A stretch of 64,000 bases of DNA from Bostrychus sinensis. Its lineage: Eukaryota > Chordata > Actinopteri > Gobiiformes > Eleotridae. A program made the translations under genes and the position numbers. Where the stretch lies: positions 5,667,673 through 5,731,672 of the forward strand of contig CM036245.1 in assembly GCA_020698575.1 (NCBI GenBank), written 5' to 3'. Each line of letters begins with the position of its first letter. The stretch's first letter is position 1. The notes under the pieces were generated by a model. That model was not told the DNA's origin, did not search any database, and saw nothing but the letters and a program-made list of their open reading frames with translations. Shown here one piece after another: positions 51,901-60,894 of this stretch.

Positions 51901-53002
51901 TCAACTACGGTCTTTTACTGTTGAGATTTTACAGATTTTTACCATGAAATCTACAGATATTTTTTACAGTGTACATTATAGATCCGGTGTATGGAGCACT
52001 GATATTACACTGTGACATAAGAATACAAGTAGATGAAAATGAAAACTAAATAAAATGTTTGAAAAAAAAGGGAAAAAAGTATATAATTTTCTTGTCATGT
52101 TTGGTAAATAAAATCTCAGAGACTGCCACAGACCAAGACCGAGGAAAACTGGTTCAAGACCAAGACCAAGACTGGAAAAAAATATACTTTATATCAAGGT
52201 AAATAAACAGAAACAGGGCTTGACATTTACTTTTTTTCCTCATTGGCCACTGTGGCTAATCAAAAATGTCTGTGTATGCAGAAAATATGCAGCATAAAAT
52301 TCAAAGGTCATGGCAAAAAAGTAGGAGTCAAAAAACTAATTCATGAATGCTGCTTACCAAAAATATTGACAAATTTTTCTTCTTACCCATCTCTGTTGAC
52401 TAAAATTTAGCACGGATGATTTTTTTCCAACAAATATTTCTCTGTCTCTATGGTGTTTTATTTGATTTTAATTTGTCTTTTAAAGGTCAGATAAATAGTG
52501 TGGTCCAATCTTGTTTTTATCATCTTAAACTCATATCTAAAATCAAATCGTTTTTATTTCCCTCTGATTTACAGAAGATTATTTATGCTTTTATTATTTA
52601 TTTATATATATGCCCGTCCTTAAATCCCTACACTGGCTCCCCATAAAATTTCATATTGATTTTAAAATTTTACTAAAGGGGACCGGGTGTTTGCAGTTCG
52701 GGCCCCTCCCTCTGGACTGCACTCACCCCAGGACTCAGGCACATCAGATGTCTCAATACTTTTAAGAAGCATTTAAAAACCTTCCTTTTTAGAAAGGCAT
52801 TTGATATTACCTGATTTTATTGTTTTATTTATTGTTTGATTTGTGTTTTTATTGTTCTGTCAATTCTGTTTTTACATTGTTTTCTCCTGTTTTATTATCT
52901 TTTTATTGTATTTTTACTTGAAGGGCCTGTTATGGGTTTTTAATGTATTTTGCACTGTAAAGCACTTTGTAACAATGTTAAGAAAGGTGCTATACAAATA
53001 AA

Positions 53003-53043
<41 letters not shown>

Positions 53044-53202
53044 GTAGTAGTAGTAGTAGTAGTGGTAGTATTTAATTTTATTTTTTAAGTGCCTTTCATT
53101 ATTATTATTATTATTATTATTATTAATATTATTATTAGTAGTAGTAGTATTTCATTTTATTTTTTAAGAGCCTTTCATTATTATTATTATTATTATTATT
53201 AA

Positions 53203-53244
<42 letters not shown>

Positions 53245-53771
53245 GTCTGGGTTCTACGGGGTTAAAAACAGGTAAAATTTGGTTTTGTGCATTAACAGAG
53301 ATTTATCAAATATAAAAAAACAAATCAGGTTTACCTATGGCCAGAATAAAGTGTATCTCTGTGCATGTGGTGTGACATCTTTTAAATCATTACATTTTTT
53401 ATTATTATTATTTTTCTTTCTTTAATCCTGATGAATTACTGTAATAAATGGTGCACACTGGAGCAGAGAAACACCTTCAGCTCTAACTTCTGTGGTTATG
53501 AAATATCAAATCCAGCAGTGGGAGTTTTTAGCGAGGCCCTGAACATAAAGACGGTTGTTTTCTTACTTGGTGATGAACACGGCTGAGAGCAGCAGGAGGA
53601 GCAGGACGGCGCAGGACAGAGCTCCGATCACAGCACGCAGCAGGACGGGACCCCCGCTGGGATCTGAACCCAAACATACAACACAAAAAGTTTTAAAATG
53701 TCAGCAGGAAGCAGAAAGGAAGTGGAGCAGGCCTGAGGCTCACCTGCGTCGGTGCAGTTAGACGACGACAT
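33630..53771 (-). CDS. styk1: STYK1/NOK-like single-pass membrane kinase (complete, 11 coding exons, 444 aa)
   Basis: Receptor-like tyrosine kinase relative with almost no extracellular part. Exons (minus): 53771-53744, 53663-53567, 45670-45421, 45180-45042, 43095-42997, 40871-40711, 39205-39068, 36607-36496, 35378-35279, 33938-33839, 33740-33630; they total 1335 bases and stay in frame at every junction. Order in the protein: short N-terminus with one N-glycosylation site (NCT, residues 5-7), membrane helix about 20-40, juxtamembrane part with a nine-Glu run (85-93), kinase domain about 130-405, then a 36-residue tail. Human STYK1 (422 aa) has the same plan. The first loop Gly is Lys (K-A-G-K-E-G), the ATP lysine is K167 (VTCK), HRD is HCD (261-263), DFG is EFG (282-284) and APE is PPE (313-315). 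No Tyr occurs between EFG and W311. Assignment to STYK1 rests on architecture and weak family likeness; a fish-specific paralogue is possible. Confidence 0.82.
33839..33938 (-). CDS. styk1: STYK1-like coding exon 10 (end of kinase domain)
   Basis: Encodes LHVMRDCWLEPYTLRPCFTD through ENIMENDA, the CW...RP motif that closes tyrosine-kinase domains. Donor GTACCA; read-through instead would give an unrelated 28-residue tail. Confidence 0.88.
34060..34330 (+). repeat. dispersed repeat, inverted relative to 59100-59935
   Basis: CTTTTCCTCTCTTTTAACCA through CTGTTAGCATCATGTCGCTA matches the complement of 59935-59750 and 59140-59100. It lies in the last large intron of the STYK1-like gene. Confidence 0.6.
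34442..35157. mobile_element. Tc1/mariner-type element (CCGTATTTTCCGCACTATAA ends)
   Basis: Long, well kept inverted ends with sub-repeats ATAAGGCGCA, TA on each side (34440-34441, 35158-35159). No transposase ORF; non-autonomous. Same family as 157-693. Confidence 0.78.
35279..35378 (-). CDS. styk1: STYK1-like coding exon 9 (C-lobe)
   Basis: Encodes TLPYPHLQTSESVVYHICIG through EGCRPE. The split codon with exon 10 gives Ile. Confidence 0.92.
35515..35592 (+). mobile_element. SINE fragment
   Basis: GGTTGGTGGCTCAATTCC (box B-like) then CAGTTCATACTGACATAAC and GTGTCTTTGGGCA, as in tRNA-derived fish SINEs. Cut short where the next minisatellite starts. Confidence 0.6.
35593..36310 (+). repeat. 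degenerate ~20-bp minisatellite (TTTGGAATATGGATCATAAT)
   Basis: Units of about 20 bases with many substitutions; it starts at the broken end of a SINE, so it probably grew from sequence at that junction. Confidence 0.85.
36496..36607 (-). CDS. styk1: STYK1-like coding exon 8 (P+1 loop, helix F)
   Basis: Encodes QRVPLRWYPPEYFKNNYYS and GDVWAFGIVLWEMQTF. The VPLRW...PPE and DVWAFG motifs are clearly of tyrosine-kinase type; PPE replaces APE. Confidence 0.93.
36967..37083 (+). repeat. short GGTTTAGTCC-type minisatellite
   Basis: About ten diverged units (GGTTTAGACTT, GTTTTAGACCT) in the intron between exons 7 and 8. Confidence 0.65.
37161..38129. mobile_element. hAT element, 969 bp, internally deleted
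   Basis: Perfect 8-base duplication CACAGTAT (37153-37160, 38130-38137); ends TAGGGATGTAACAATTC and GCATCGTTACATCCCTA. A GC-richer core at 37390-37690 may be leftover 5' region of an autonomous element. Confidence 0.85.
38811..38948 (+). repeat. short GGTTTAGTCC-type minisatellite
   Basis: Diverged units of the same 11-base family, 120 bases from exon 7. Confidence 0.65.
39068..39205 (-). CDS. styk1: STYK1-like coding exon 7 (catalytic and metal loops)
   Basis: Encodes IVHCDLALRN (HCD in place of HRD, catalytic Asp263 and Asn268 kept) and KLAEFGLARD (EFG in place of DFG), followed by a basic Tyr-free activation segment. Donor GTACGA. Confidence 0.92.
39411..40655 (+). repeat. 34-bp higher-order minisatellite in STYK1-like intron 6
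   Basis: Units of 11+12+11 (GGTTTAGTTCT, GGTTTTAGACCT, GGTTTATTCCT or ...TTACA), all variants of the 11-base motif. It fills most of the intron between exons 6 and 7. Confidence 0.95.
40711..40871 (-). CDS. styk1: STYK1-like coding exon 6 (hinge, helices D-E)
   Basis: Encodes EPFVLILEFVSYGTLRTFL through ALALQHLRSKS. The donor is taken at AGT|GTAACA, which keeps phase 0 with exon 7; a GT two bases earlier would break the frame. Confidence 0.92.
41764..42730 (+). repeat. 34-bp higher-order minisatellite in STYK1-like intron 5
   Basis: Same 34-base unit as 39411-40655 (successive GGTTTTAGACCT at 41767 and 41801), more uniform, so younger or recently homogenised. Confidence 0.95.
42846..42920. 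repeat. (TA)n microsatellite
   Basis: About 70 bases of TA dinucleotides, 77 bases from exon 5. Confidence 0.97.
42997..43095 (-). CDS. styk1: STYK1-like coding exon 5 (helix C)
   Basis: Encodes VRVKHVDTEVAIMRKLVHHKNILQ in two pieces around the helix-C Glu (E181 the best candidate), then LLDWNTTE. Acceptor CTCTGCAG, donor GTGACT. Confidence 0.92.
43280..44215 (+). mobile_element. retroelement-like sequence with conserved fish 3' tail
   Basis: The stretch ending GAAGCCCTTTGAGGTGACTT and CATACAAATAAATCTGAATT, with CCTTACCGAGAAGGAGGGTC, is a 3' tail I recognise from many fish genomes. The GC-rich part at 43330-43700 has open frames on both strands but no recognised protein. Confidence 0.45.
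44580..45005 (-). repeat. dispersed repeat, copy 2 (uninterrupted)
   Basis: Inverted match to 2699-2746 plus 3521-3880, e.g. CACCTGTTGGTTCTGCTGAA and TTTTATGGCAACACC. It shows the sequence before the TTAA element inserted in copy 1, and ends about 40 bases from exon 4. Confidence 0.6.
45042..45180 (-). CDS. styk1: STYK1-like coding exon 4 (kinase N-lobe, glycine loop, Lys167)
   Basis: Encodes SPRFTKSDLNLLQLIKAGKEG and on to VTCKISKE. The loop keeps two of three glycines; K167 in VTCK is the ATP-anchoring lysine. Confidence 0.92.
45421..45670 (-). CDS. styk1: STYK1-like coding exon 3 (juxtamembrane, acidic run)
   Basis: Encodes YRAVVRQYTHKP through KKMWKTIQQ. It includes a low-complexity run of nine Glu (GAG repeats) likely to vary in length, and several Ser/Thr/Pro-rich stretches. 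Confidence 0.85.
46416..46936 (+). mobile_element. CACTA/EnSpm-type non-autonomous element, copy 1
   Basis: Ends CACTGTAAAAAATATCTG and TTTTTTTTACAGTG with a TG on each side. Inside are many TTTTACAGTAA motifs. Copy 2 at 51316-51971 is inverted relative to it. Confidence 0.65.
47006..47588. mobile_element. DNA element with ~29-bp inverted ends and 4-bp ATCT flanks
   Basis: CGAGGGCTTGGAACCAGAGG and on to GGCGTAAGT at the left is exactly complemented at the right. ATCT occurs at 47002-47005 and 47589-47592. Interior AT-rich, no ORF. Confidence 0.7.
48631..49114. mobile_element. long-inverted-repeat element (ACACTTTATTTTAAGGTCC ends, TA flanks)
   Basis: Arms of about 90 bases (ACCATTAGCTAAGTGCTAAT and complement) with TA at 48629-48630 and 49115-49116. 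A related, decayed copy may lie at 58253-58516. Confidence 0.65.
49117..49415 (-). mobile_element. tRNA-derived SINE
   Basis: On the minus strand: GGGCGACAGTGGCTCAGG (box A-like), GTGGTTCGAATCC (box B), then GTGTCCTTGGTCAGACGCC. It abuts the preceding element. Confidence 0.78.
49434..49998 (+). repeat. 31-bp minisatellite (AAATAGCCTCTGAAGT)
   Basis: About eighteen near-identical 31-base units, differing mainly by AAGTCAAAAA or AAGTAAAAAA. Confidence 0.95.
50400..50640 (+). mobile_element. L2-type LINE 3' tail
   Basis: AAAACTAATCCTAAAACATT, then GGAAATGTGCTATAAATAAA and ATT repeats, the usual L2-like fish 3' end. Confidence 0.5.
51316..51971 (-). mobile_element. CACTA/EnSpm-type non-autonomous element, copy 2
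   Basis: CACTG ends and TA on each side. Inverted relative to copy 1, with an inner tandem duplication of an about 85-base block (TTTAATCAACATTTACTGTA appears three times). Confidence 0.65.
52214..53541 (+). mobile_element. hAT family B copy holding an L2 LINE tail and (ATT)n
   Basis: Left end CAGGGCTTGACATTTAC, right end GCGAGGCCCTG; flanks AACAGAAA and AACATAAA agree at 7 of 8. At 52410-53010 a LINE tail reads LKSLHWLPIKFHIDFKILL-like peptide and ends GGTGCTATACAAATAAATATT, followed by ATT/AGT microsatellites to about 53245. Confidence 0.6.
53567..53663 (-). CDS. styk1: STYK1-like coding exon 2 (membrane helix)
   Basis: Encodes residues 10-41: a short PSGGP linker and a strongly hydrophobic helix containing six Leu in a row, ending VFIT. 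Donor GTAAGA at 53566-53561. A hAT element starts only 11 bases beyond that donor hexamer. Confidence 0.85.
53744..53771 (-). CDS. styk1: STYK1-like coding exon 1 (residues 1-9)
   Basis: ATG at 53771, MSSSNCTDA, donor GTGAGC. No hydrophobic signal peptide precedes the membrane helix in exon 2. An 80-base intron separates the two. Confidence 0.75.
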
Positions 53772-54109
53772 CGTGCTCAGTTCAGTCCAGACGCAGGCCG
53801 CTTGGTGACAGTGTTAGAAATCTCATCTAAAAATAAAATAAGGCGTTTAAATAAAATGTTACAGGCAAAGCAGGAAATTGTCTGCTTCTACATGAAACAA
53901 ACGTCAGAGGAGATCTGCTGTGTGTCAGGGTTAGCGTTAGCATACAGTGTGCACTTCATTACTGTAAGATTTTATTGTTTGTTTTGGCCCCAAAGTCAAC
54001 TTTTATTCTCTGGCTTTTAACTCTTTAACCCTCTGTGTTTTATTGATTTGTTTTTATTTATTTTTTGTCATTTACTTATTTATTGTTATTTTAGTGCATT
54101 GCTCTGGTT

Positions 54110-54245
54110 CTTATTATTTTTAATGGGGACCAGGAGTTAAAGAGAGTAAAATGTATTTATAGTGCTTTTTTATATCATGTTTTATGTGCAGCACTTTGGA
54201 AACTGTTTTGTTTGTAAATTGTGCTAAAGAAATAAAGTAGATTTG
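54110..54245 (+). mobile_element. LINE-like 3' tail fragment
   Basis: GTGCAGCACTTTGGAAACTG through GTGCTAAAGAAATAAAG resembles fish L2 tails. Confidence 0.4.
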
Positions 54246-54471
54246 CATTATAATTTTTTCTGTTACAAAACAAAATCCTAAAACCCAATTAACAGTTTTA
54301 ACCTTGTTTTTTAATTTTTCAAACTTAAATGTGAAAATGTAATCAGATTCATTAAAAAGGTTTTGCTGTAGTTTTCCTAACCCAAAATAAAACAACACTG
54401 AATTTTCCACACGTGCACTGAGTAACAACAAAGACAACACTTTATTTTACACAGCACTTGATACAGCGTAC

Positions 54472-57400
54472 AATGTAACTACTGTGTAACTACAGTGTAA
54501 CTACTGTGTAACTACTGTGTAACTACTGTGTAACTACAGTGTAACTACTGTGTAACTACTGTGTAACAACAATGTAACTACTGTGTAACAACAATGTAAC
54601 TACTATGTAACTACTGTGTAACTACTGTGTAACTACTGTGTAACTACAGTGTAACTACTGTGTAACTACTGTGTAACTACTGTGTAACAACAATGTAACT
54701 ACTGTGTAACAACAATGTAACTACTATGTAACTACTGTGTAACTACTGTGTAACTACTGTGTAACTACAGTGTAACTACAATGTAACTACTGTGTAACTA
54801 CTGTGTAACTACAGTGTAACTACAGTGTAACTACAGTGTAACTACTGTGTAACAACAATGTAACTACTGTGTAACTACTGTGTAACTACAGTGTAACTAC
54901 AGTGTAACTACAGTGTAACTACTGTGTAACTACTGTGTAACAACAATGTAACTACTGTGTAACTACTGTGTAACTACAGTGTAACTACTGTGTAACTACT
55001 GTGTAACAACAATGTAACTACTGTGTAACAACAGTGTAACTACTGTGTAACTACTGTGTAACTACTGTGTAACTACAATGTAACTACTGTGTAACAACAG
55101 TGTAACTACTGTGTAACTACAGTGTAACTACTGTGTAACTACTGTGTAACAACAATGTAACTACTGTGTAACAACAGTGTAACTACTGTGTAACTACTGT
55201 GTAACAACTGTGTAACTACTGTGTAACTACTGTGTAACTACTGTGTAACAACAATGTAACTACTGTGTAACAACTGTGTAACTACTGTGTAACTACTGTG
55301 TAACTACAGTGTAACTACTGTGTAACTACTGTGTAACTACTGTGTAACAACAATGTAACTACTGTGTAACAACAGTGTAACTACTGTGTAACTACTGTGT
55401 AACTACTGTGTAACAACTGTGTAACTACTGTGTAACTACTGTGTAACTACTGTGTAACTACTGTGTAACAACAATGTAACTACTGTGTAACAACAGTGCA
55501 ACTACTGTGTAACTACTGTGTAACAACTGTGTAACTACTGTGTAACTACTGTGTAACAACTGTGTAACTACTGTGTAACTACTGTGTAACAACAATGTAA
55601 CTACTGTGTAACTACTGTGTAACTACTGTGTAACTACTGTGTAACAACAATGTAACTACAGTGTAACAACAATGTAACTACTGTGTAACTACTGTGTAAC
55701 TACTGTGTAACAACAATGTAACTACTGTGTAACTACTGTGTAACAACAGTGTAACAACTGTGTAACTACTGTGCAACAACAGTGTAACTACAGTGTAACT
55801 ACTGTGTAACTACAGTGTAATTACTGTGTAACTACTGTGTAACAACTGTGTAACAACAGTGTAACTACTGTGCAACAACAATGTAACTACAGTGTAACTA
55901 CTGTGCAACAACAATGTAACTACAGTGTAACTACAGTGTAATTACTGTGTAACTACTGTGTAACAACTGTGTAACAACAGTGTAACTACTGTGCAACAAC
56001 AATGTAACTACAGTGTAACTACTGTGCAACAACAATGTAACTACCGTGTAACTACAGTGTAACTACAGTGTAACTACAGTGTAACTACTGTGTAACTACT
56101 GTGTAACTACTGTGCAACAACAGTGTAACTACAGTGTAACTACTGTGCAACAACAATGTAACTACAGTGTAACAAATGTGTAGCAACAATGTAACTACAG
56201 TGTAACTACAGTGTAACTACAGTGTAACTACTGTGCAACAACAATGTAACTACAGTGTAACAAATGTGTAGCAACAATGTAACTACTGTGTAACTACAGT
56301 GTAACAACAGTGTAACTACAGTGTAACAACAATGTAACAAATGTGTAGCAACAGTATAACTACTGTGTAACTACTGTGTAACTACTGTGTAACTACTGTG
56401 CAACAACAATGTAACTACAGTGTAACAACAGTGTCACTACTGTGTAACTACAGTGTAACAACAGTGTAACTACTGTGTAACTACAGTGTAACAAATGTGT
56501 AGCAACAATGTAACTACTGTGTAACTACAGTGTAACAAATGTGTAGCAACAATGTAACTACTGTGTAACTACAGTGTAACAACAGTGTAACTACAGTGTA
56601 ACAACAGTGTAACTACTGTGTAACTACAGTGTAACAAATGTGTAGCAACAATGTAACTACTGTGTAACTACAGTGTAACTACAGTGTAACAACAGTGTAA
56701 CTACTGTGTAACTACAGTGTAACAACTGTGTAGCAACAATGTAACTACTGTGTAACTACAGTGTAACAACAGTGTAACTACAGTGTAACAACAATGTAAC
56801 AAATGTGTAGCAACAGTATAACTACAGTGTAACTACAATGTAACTACAGTGTAACTACTGTGTAACTACTGTGCAACAACAGTGTAACTACTGTGTAACT
56901 ACAGTGTAACAAATGTGTAGCAACAGTATAACTACAGTGTAACTACAATGTAACTACTGTGTAACTACTGTGCAACAACAATGTAACTACAGTGTAACTA
57001 CAGTGTAACAACAGTGTAACTACTGTGCAACAACAATGTAACTACAGTGTAACAACAGTGTAACTACTGTGTAACTACAGTGTAACAAATGTGTAGCAAC
57101 AGTATAACTACAGTGTAACTACAATGTAACTACTGTGTAACTACTGTGCAACAACAATGTAACTACAGTGTAACTACAGTGTAACAACAGTGTAACTACT
57201 GTGCAACAACAATGTAACTACTGTGTAACTACAGTGTAACAAATGTGTAGCAACAGTATAACTACAGTGTAACAACAGTGTAACTACTGTGTAACTACAG
57301 TGTAACAACAGTGTAACTACTGTGCAACAACAGTGTAACTACTGTGTAACTACAGTGTAACAAATGTGTAGCAACAGTATAACTACAGTGTAACTACAAT

Positions 57401-57614
57401 GTAACTACTGTGTAACTACTGTGTAACTACTGTGCAACAACAGTGTCACTACTGTGTAACTACAGTGTAACAAATGTGTAGCAACAGTATAACTACAGTG
57501 TAACAACAGCGTAACTAATGTGTAACTACAGTGTAACAAATGTGTAGCAACAGTATAACTACAGTGTAACAACAGCGTAACTACTGTGTAACTACTGTGT
57601 AACAACTATGTAAC
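54472..57614 (+). repeat. 3.1 kb minisatellite of 11-bp units (TGTAACTACTG)
   Basis: Units GTAACTACTGT, GTAACTACAGT, GTAACAACAAT and, in the right half, GTAGCAACAGT in compound blocks. A different 11-mer from the GGTTTAGTCCT family. It lies upstream of the STYK1-like coding start, in the probable first intron. Confidence 0.97.
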
Positions 57615-58252
57615 ACTTGCTGTAACTAATTGTAACAACATGTTACTATATTAAAGTTATGTAAGGATATTTTGTGTACTTACAGTTTCTAGATAGAAAA
57701 GTACAAAGTGTATTTTGCTTCTACAAAAACAGTTCAGTAACTACTTTACTCAGTGGTAATAAGCACTTTAGTACAGTAGTGTAACAAGTATTTTTTTTTT
57801 ATCACATTTGTACCTGGAAACAAAAATCCATGATGTAAGTACACCCTAAGTACATGTTATTACAGTTTGTTGCAGCATGTGTAGAGTAAAATGAATCTTA
57901 CCAACAGTAAAAAACCTGAATTTCAGCAGCACATGACAAAAGAATAAAAGTTACTTTGGCTGTAACTCATAAAACACATTACAAAGTTTCAAATAAAGAC
58001 TTAACAAAAGAAAAGTTTTAACAAAGAAACTGATTCAATAAACCACTGAGATAAGCGTTATTTCTTATTAAATGTTTTTTTTTTACATATATTTATAGCC
58101 GACAACTGTGTGATAAAACGTTCTAGTCCTATAACTCCTCAAAGTAAATAAACTGTGTATTTATTAAAATATGTCAAATTATTTCTGATTGGGTTGTGAC
58201 AGTGGATAGATAAAGTAGTTATAACTATTTATATTTCTATAGAAATACTAAA
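57615..58252. other. probable 5' UTR intron, no feature recognised
   Basis: AT-rich; TGTAACTA-like pieces fade out near 57650. Confidence 0.35.
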
Positions 58253-58516
58253 ATGGTAACACTTAAGACTAACTCACACTTAGTAACTGGCTTAATAACA
58301 AGTTAATTACTTATTTATAACCATTTAGTTACAAACATTGTTTTTAATGTTTAATTCTTTAATAATAAGCTCTTATGAATTTGTGCCAAATTACAAAAAA
58401 ATAAAGTGTTAATTCAGGATCTATAAACAGTTTATTTATTCAGTTATTGTTAATTACACATGTATTAATGCTTTATTACTGCTTAATAGTAGTGAGATAT
58501 TTAAAGTGTTACAGAT
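58253..58516. mobile_element. possible decayed GGTAACACTT...AAGTGTTAC element
   Basis: Short inverted ends similar to 48631-49114, without good inner match. Confidence 0.3.
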
Positions 58517-58617
58517 TACAGCAGGTTTATCTTCAGCATTTATAAAGTTAACGTACTATGAACGGCTAAAAATATATATGAGTAAAAACAAGCAGACGCA
58601 TTTGAAAACGGCCTTAC

Positions 58618-58800
58618 CTTTGGTGTTACATTTGTCTCAGAGTGAAGTGAATTCATGTTAAGCTGTGCACAGATGAATGCATGAATGTAAGAGTTATGAG
58701 GCTGCTGTGTTGTTGGGTAAGTCTCAGGTGTTAGCGTCGTTCTGCTCAGCGCGGACCACAACAGAAGCTCAGGAAGTCGCAGCAGCAGCAGTGGTTTTCA
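58618..58800 (-). promoter_or_regulatory. styk1: possible untranslated first exon and promoter of the STYK1-like gene
   Basis: A strong donor (CCAAAG|GTAAGG at 58618) sits at the edge of a CpG-containing unique stretch about 4.8 kb upstream of the start codon. A matching acceptor (TTCTAAC branch-like site, then CACCAAG ending at 53801) lies just before the coding start. The upstream limit is a guess. Confidence 0.4.
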
Positions 58801-59099
58801 TTCACCTCCGGTCCATTCGCCTCTGTCCATCACTCACACAGTCACAGGAAGACAACTCCTCTCTGCACTTTCTCTCAAACTTACAGGCGTTGATGAAAAA
58901 ACTGCTGCACTGCGTCGACGTGATCCTCTTTAAAACCTAAAGGTTCTTTTAAAAGTCTTATATTACGCTTTTTTTCAGACTTTTTGAAATAATGTTGTAC
59001 TCCTTTCCATTAGAATTTCAGGTTTTATAACTTATAATAATGTCTCTGTGTGACTGGACATAAGATATAAGGACATAAATTGGCTAATTAGCACAGCTG

Positions 59100-59935
59100 T
59101 TAGCGACATGATGCTAACAGATAGATAAATGAGCTGACTGCTTTCACAGGTCTACAGCAAAATGCTTCCGGAACAAAAGTAATGACATTTTTCTTGGGTT
59201 AGGTCACTAATAAAGAAAAAGTAAGTCAGAAGTGCAGATGGCTTTAGTTTCCAAGAAACAGTATTGGGTCAAAATAGGAAATTTATGCAAAATAAGGCAA
59301 AAACGGTAGTTTATCAGAAGGTACAGCGTCTACAAGCAACCAGTTCTATCTGAAAGCTGCACATTCAATACATTCATTTTAATATGGCTAGAGTTTTGAC
59401 ATAAAATGTTTTGTTTTTATTTGCAGAAATCTCTCTCTTGGAAGTGGACAAAATGCATGCATGTAGAGAAATTAAACATTTTCAAAATATAAATATTATT
59501 TTTAAGCAAAAATGCCTAAATCTATTGTATAAACAGATGTGATTTTGATGTGAAACAATATCATTAAATATCTTGAATACATAGCGAACCAGCACAGTTA
59601 TCAATTAATTTTCAGTTCATCTTATCAAAATAAATGAGATTTAGCCACTTTTATCTCAGAAGCAGATCCAGTCCAAACATTTGTAGACCAGTGTTTGTTG
59701 TGATGGAGGTTTAAGGCTGAAATGATCGGAATGAGTCCTGTGACGGTGTCTGGGCTTTAGAAATGTGCAGGAGCACTTCCTGGTTTCTATGAAGAGCTGT
59801 GAGACCCAGCGTTTTCAGCTCTGGAGAAGGGCAGTGCCTCAGCATACAGGATTACTCAAACAGAATACTACTGCAGGTCTGTTTTAGAGGAGGAGACGAC
59901 TTTATAACATGGTTAAAGAGAGGAAAAGTCCATTT
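59100..59935 (-). repeat. dispersed repeat, inverted partner of 34060-34330, with ~600-base insertion
   Basis: 59100-59140 and 59750-59935 match the complement of the 34 kb copy; the middle (59145-59745) is absent there. Confidence 0.55.
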
Positions 59936-60127
59936 ACATAGGAATAGATGGAGCTTTATTGGCCACAAAGACAGGAGATAAAAAAACAAAAGAAAAACAT
60001 TTAAAGTGCATTAAAACAAACATTGTCCTGTGCTCAGTCAGGGACAGTCCCACTGCTCCAAGGTTTGACAACATGGCATCAGTTCTGTCATAACACATCT
60101 ATAACACTGTTGGTATCCTGCAGCACC

Positions 60128-60622
60128 AACGGTGGAATGGAACAAAGTAAAAGTACTTAGTTACTTTACTTAAGTACAATTTTCATATATCTATACTTTT
60201 CTTGATTAATTTTTACAAGGGGTATTTTTACTTTTACTCCTCTACATTTCTGAGTTGGTTTGCTGTACAAAGTATTTTGAGTTTTGGTTTAAAATCCTGT
60301 GTTTTTGTCGTGGCCTCATTGTTTACACACAGTACTTCAATATAACAGATGCAGTAAAGTAGTACTGCTTTAGAAACATCAGAGTAATAAAGACAGAAGA
60401 GCTCAGCGACAAATTCAGTCTCAGTTTGTTCATTTCATCTGGAATCAGAAAAATCCCTCACATTTAACTCATTCATGAGAGAAATACCTTTACTTTTTAC
60501 TCATAAGTACATTTAAAGTGAGTATTTTAAAGTGATACTTTTACTTTTACTTGAGTAAATGTTTGCTTCTTTTGCTGTACTTTTACTTAAGTAAAGAAAT
60601 GCAGTACTTCTTCCGCTACTGG
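60128..60622. mobile_element. fish repeat with ACTTTTACTTAAGTA motifs, inverted ends
   Basis: Left GGAACAAAGTAAAAGTACTT and right complement AAGTAAAGAAATGCAGTACTTCTTCC (in pieces), with inner TACTTTTACTCCTCTAC. A well-known kind of fish non-autonomous DNA element; boundaries approximate. Confidence 0.5.
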
Positions 60623-60894
60623 GTAATACTACATAGTAAAGGTCCTGTTACAGGGGATACATAAATGTCTATTTATATATTCATTTATTAAAGATGTTTA
60701 TTTACATATTTATATTTAAGGAAAGACTTTACTATTCTGCCATCTCTTTTATATAAAGTGTTTCTGACAGAGGGGGAACTAAAGCAGGGACTGGAGTTTT
60801 TGGACCAATCACAGGCTCAGAACAGAAAAGGAGGCGGTCCCGTTCAGATCAGGGGCACGTTCATTGGTCGAGTCCGAGTTCATGCACTTCTTCA

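Noticed and set aside
57405..57605. 66-aa repetitive ORF (HCSYTV repeats)
   Set aside because: A by-product of an 11-base tandem repeat that happens to lack stops; not a protein.
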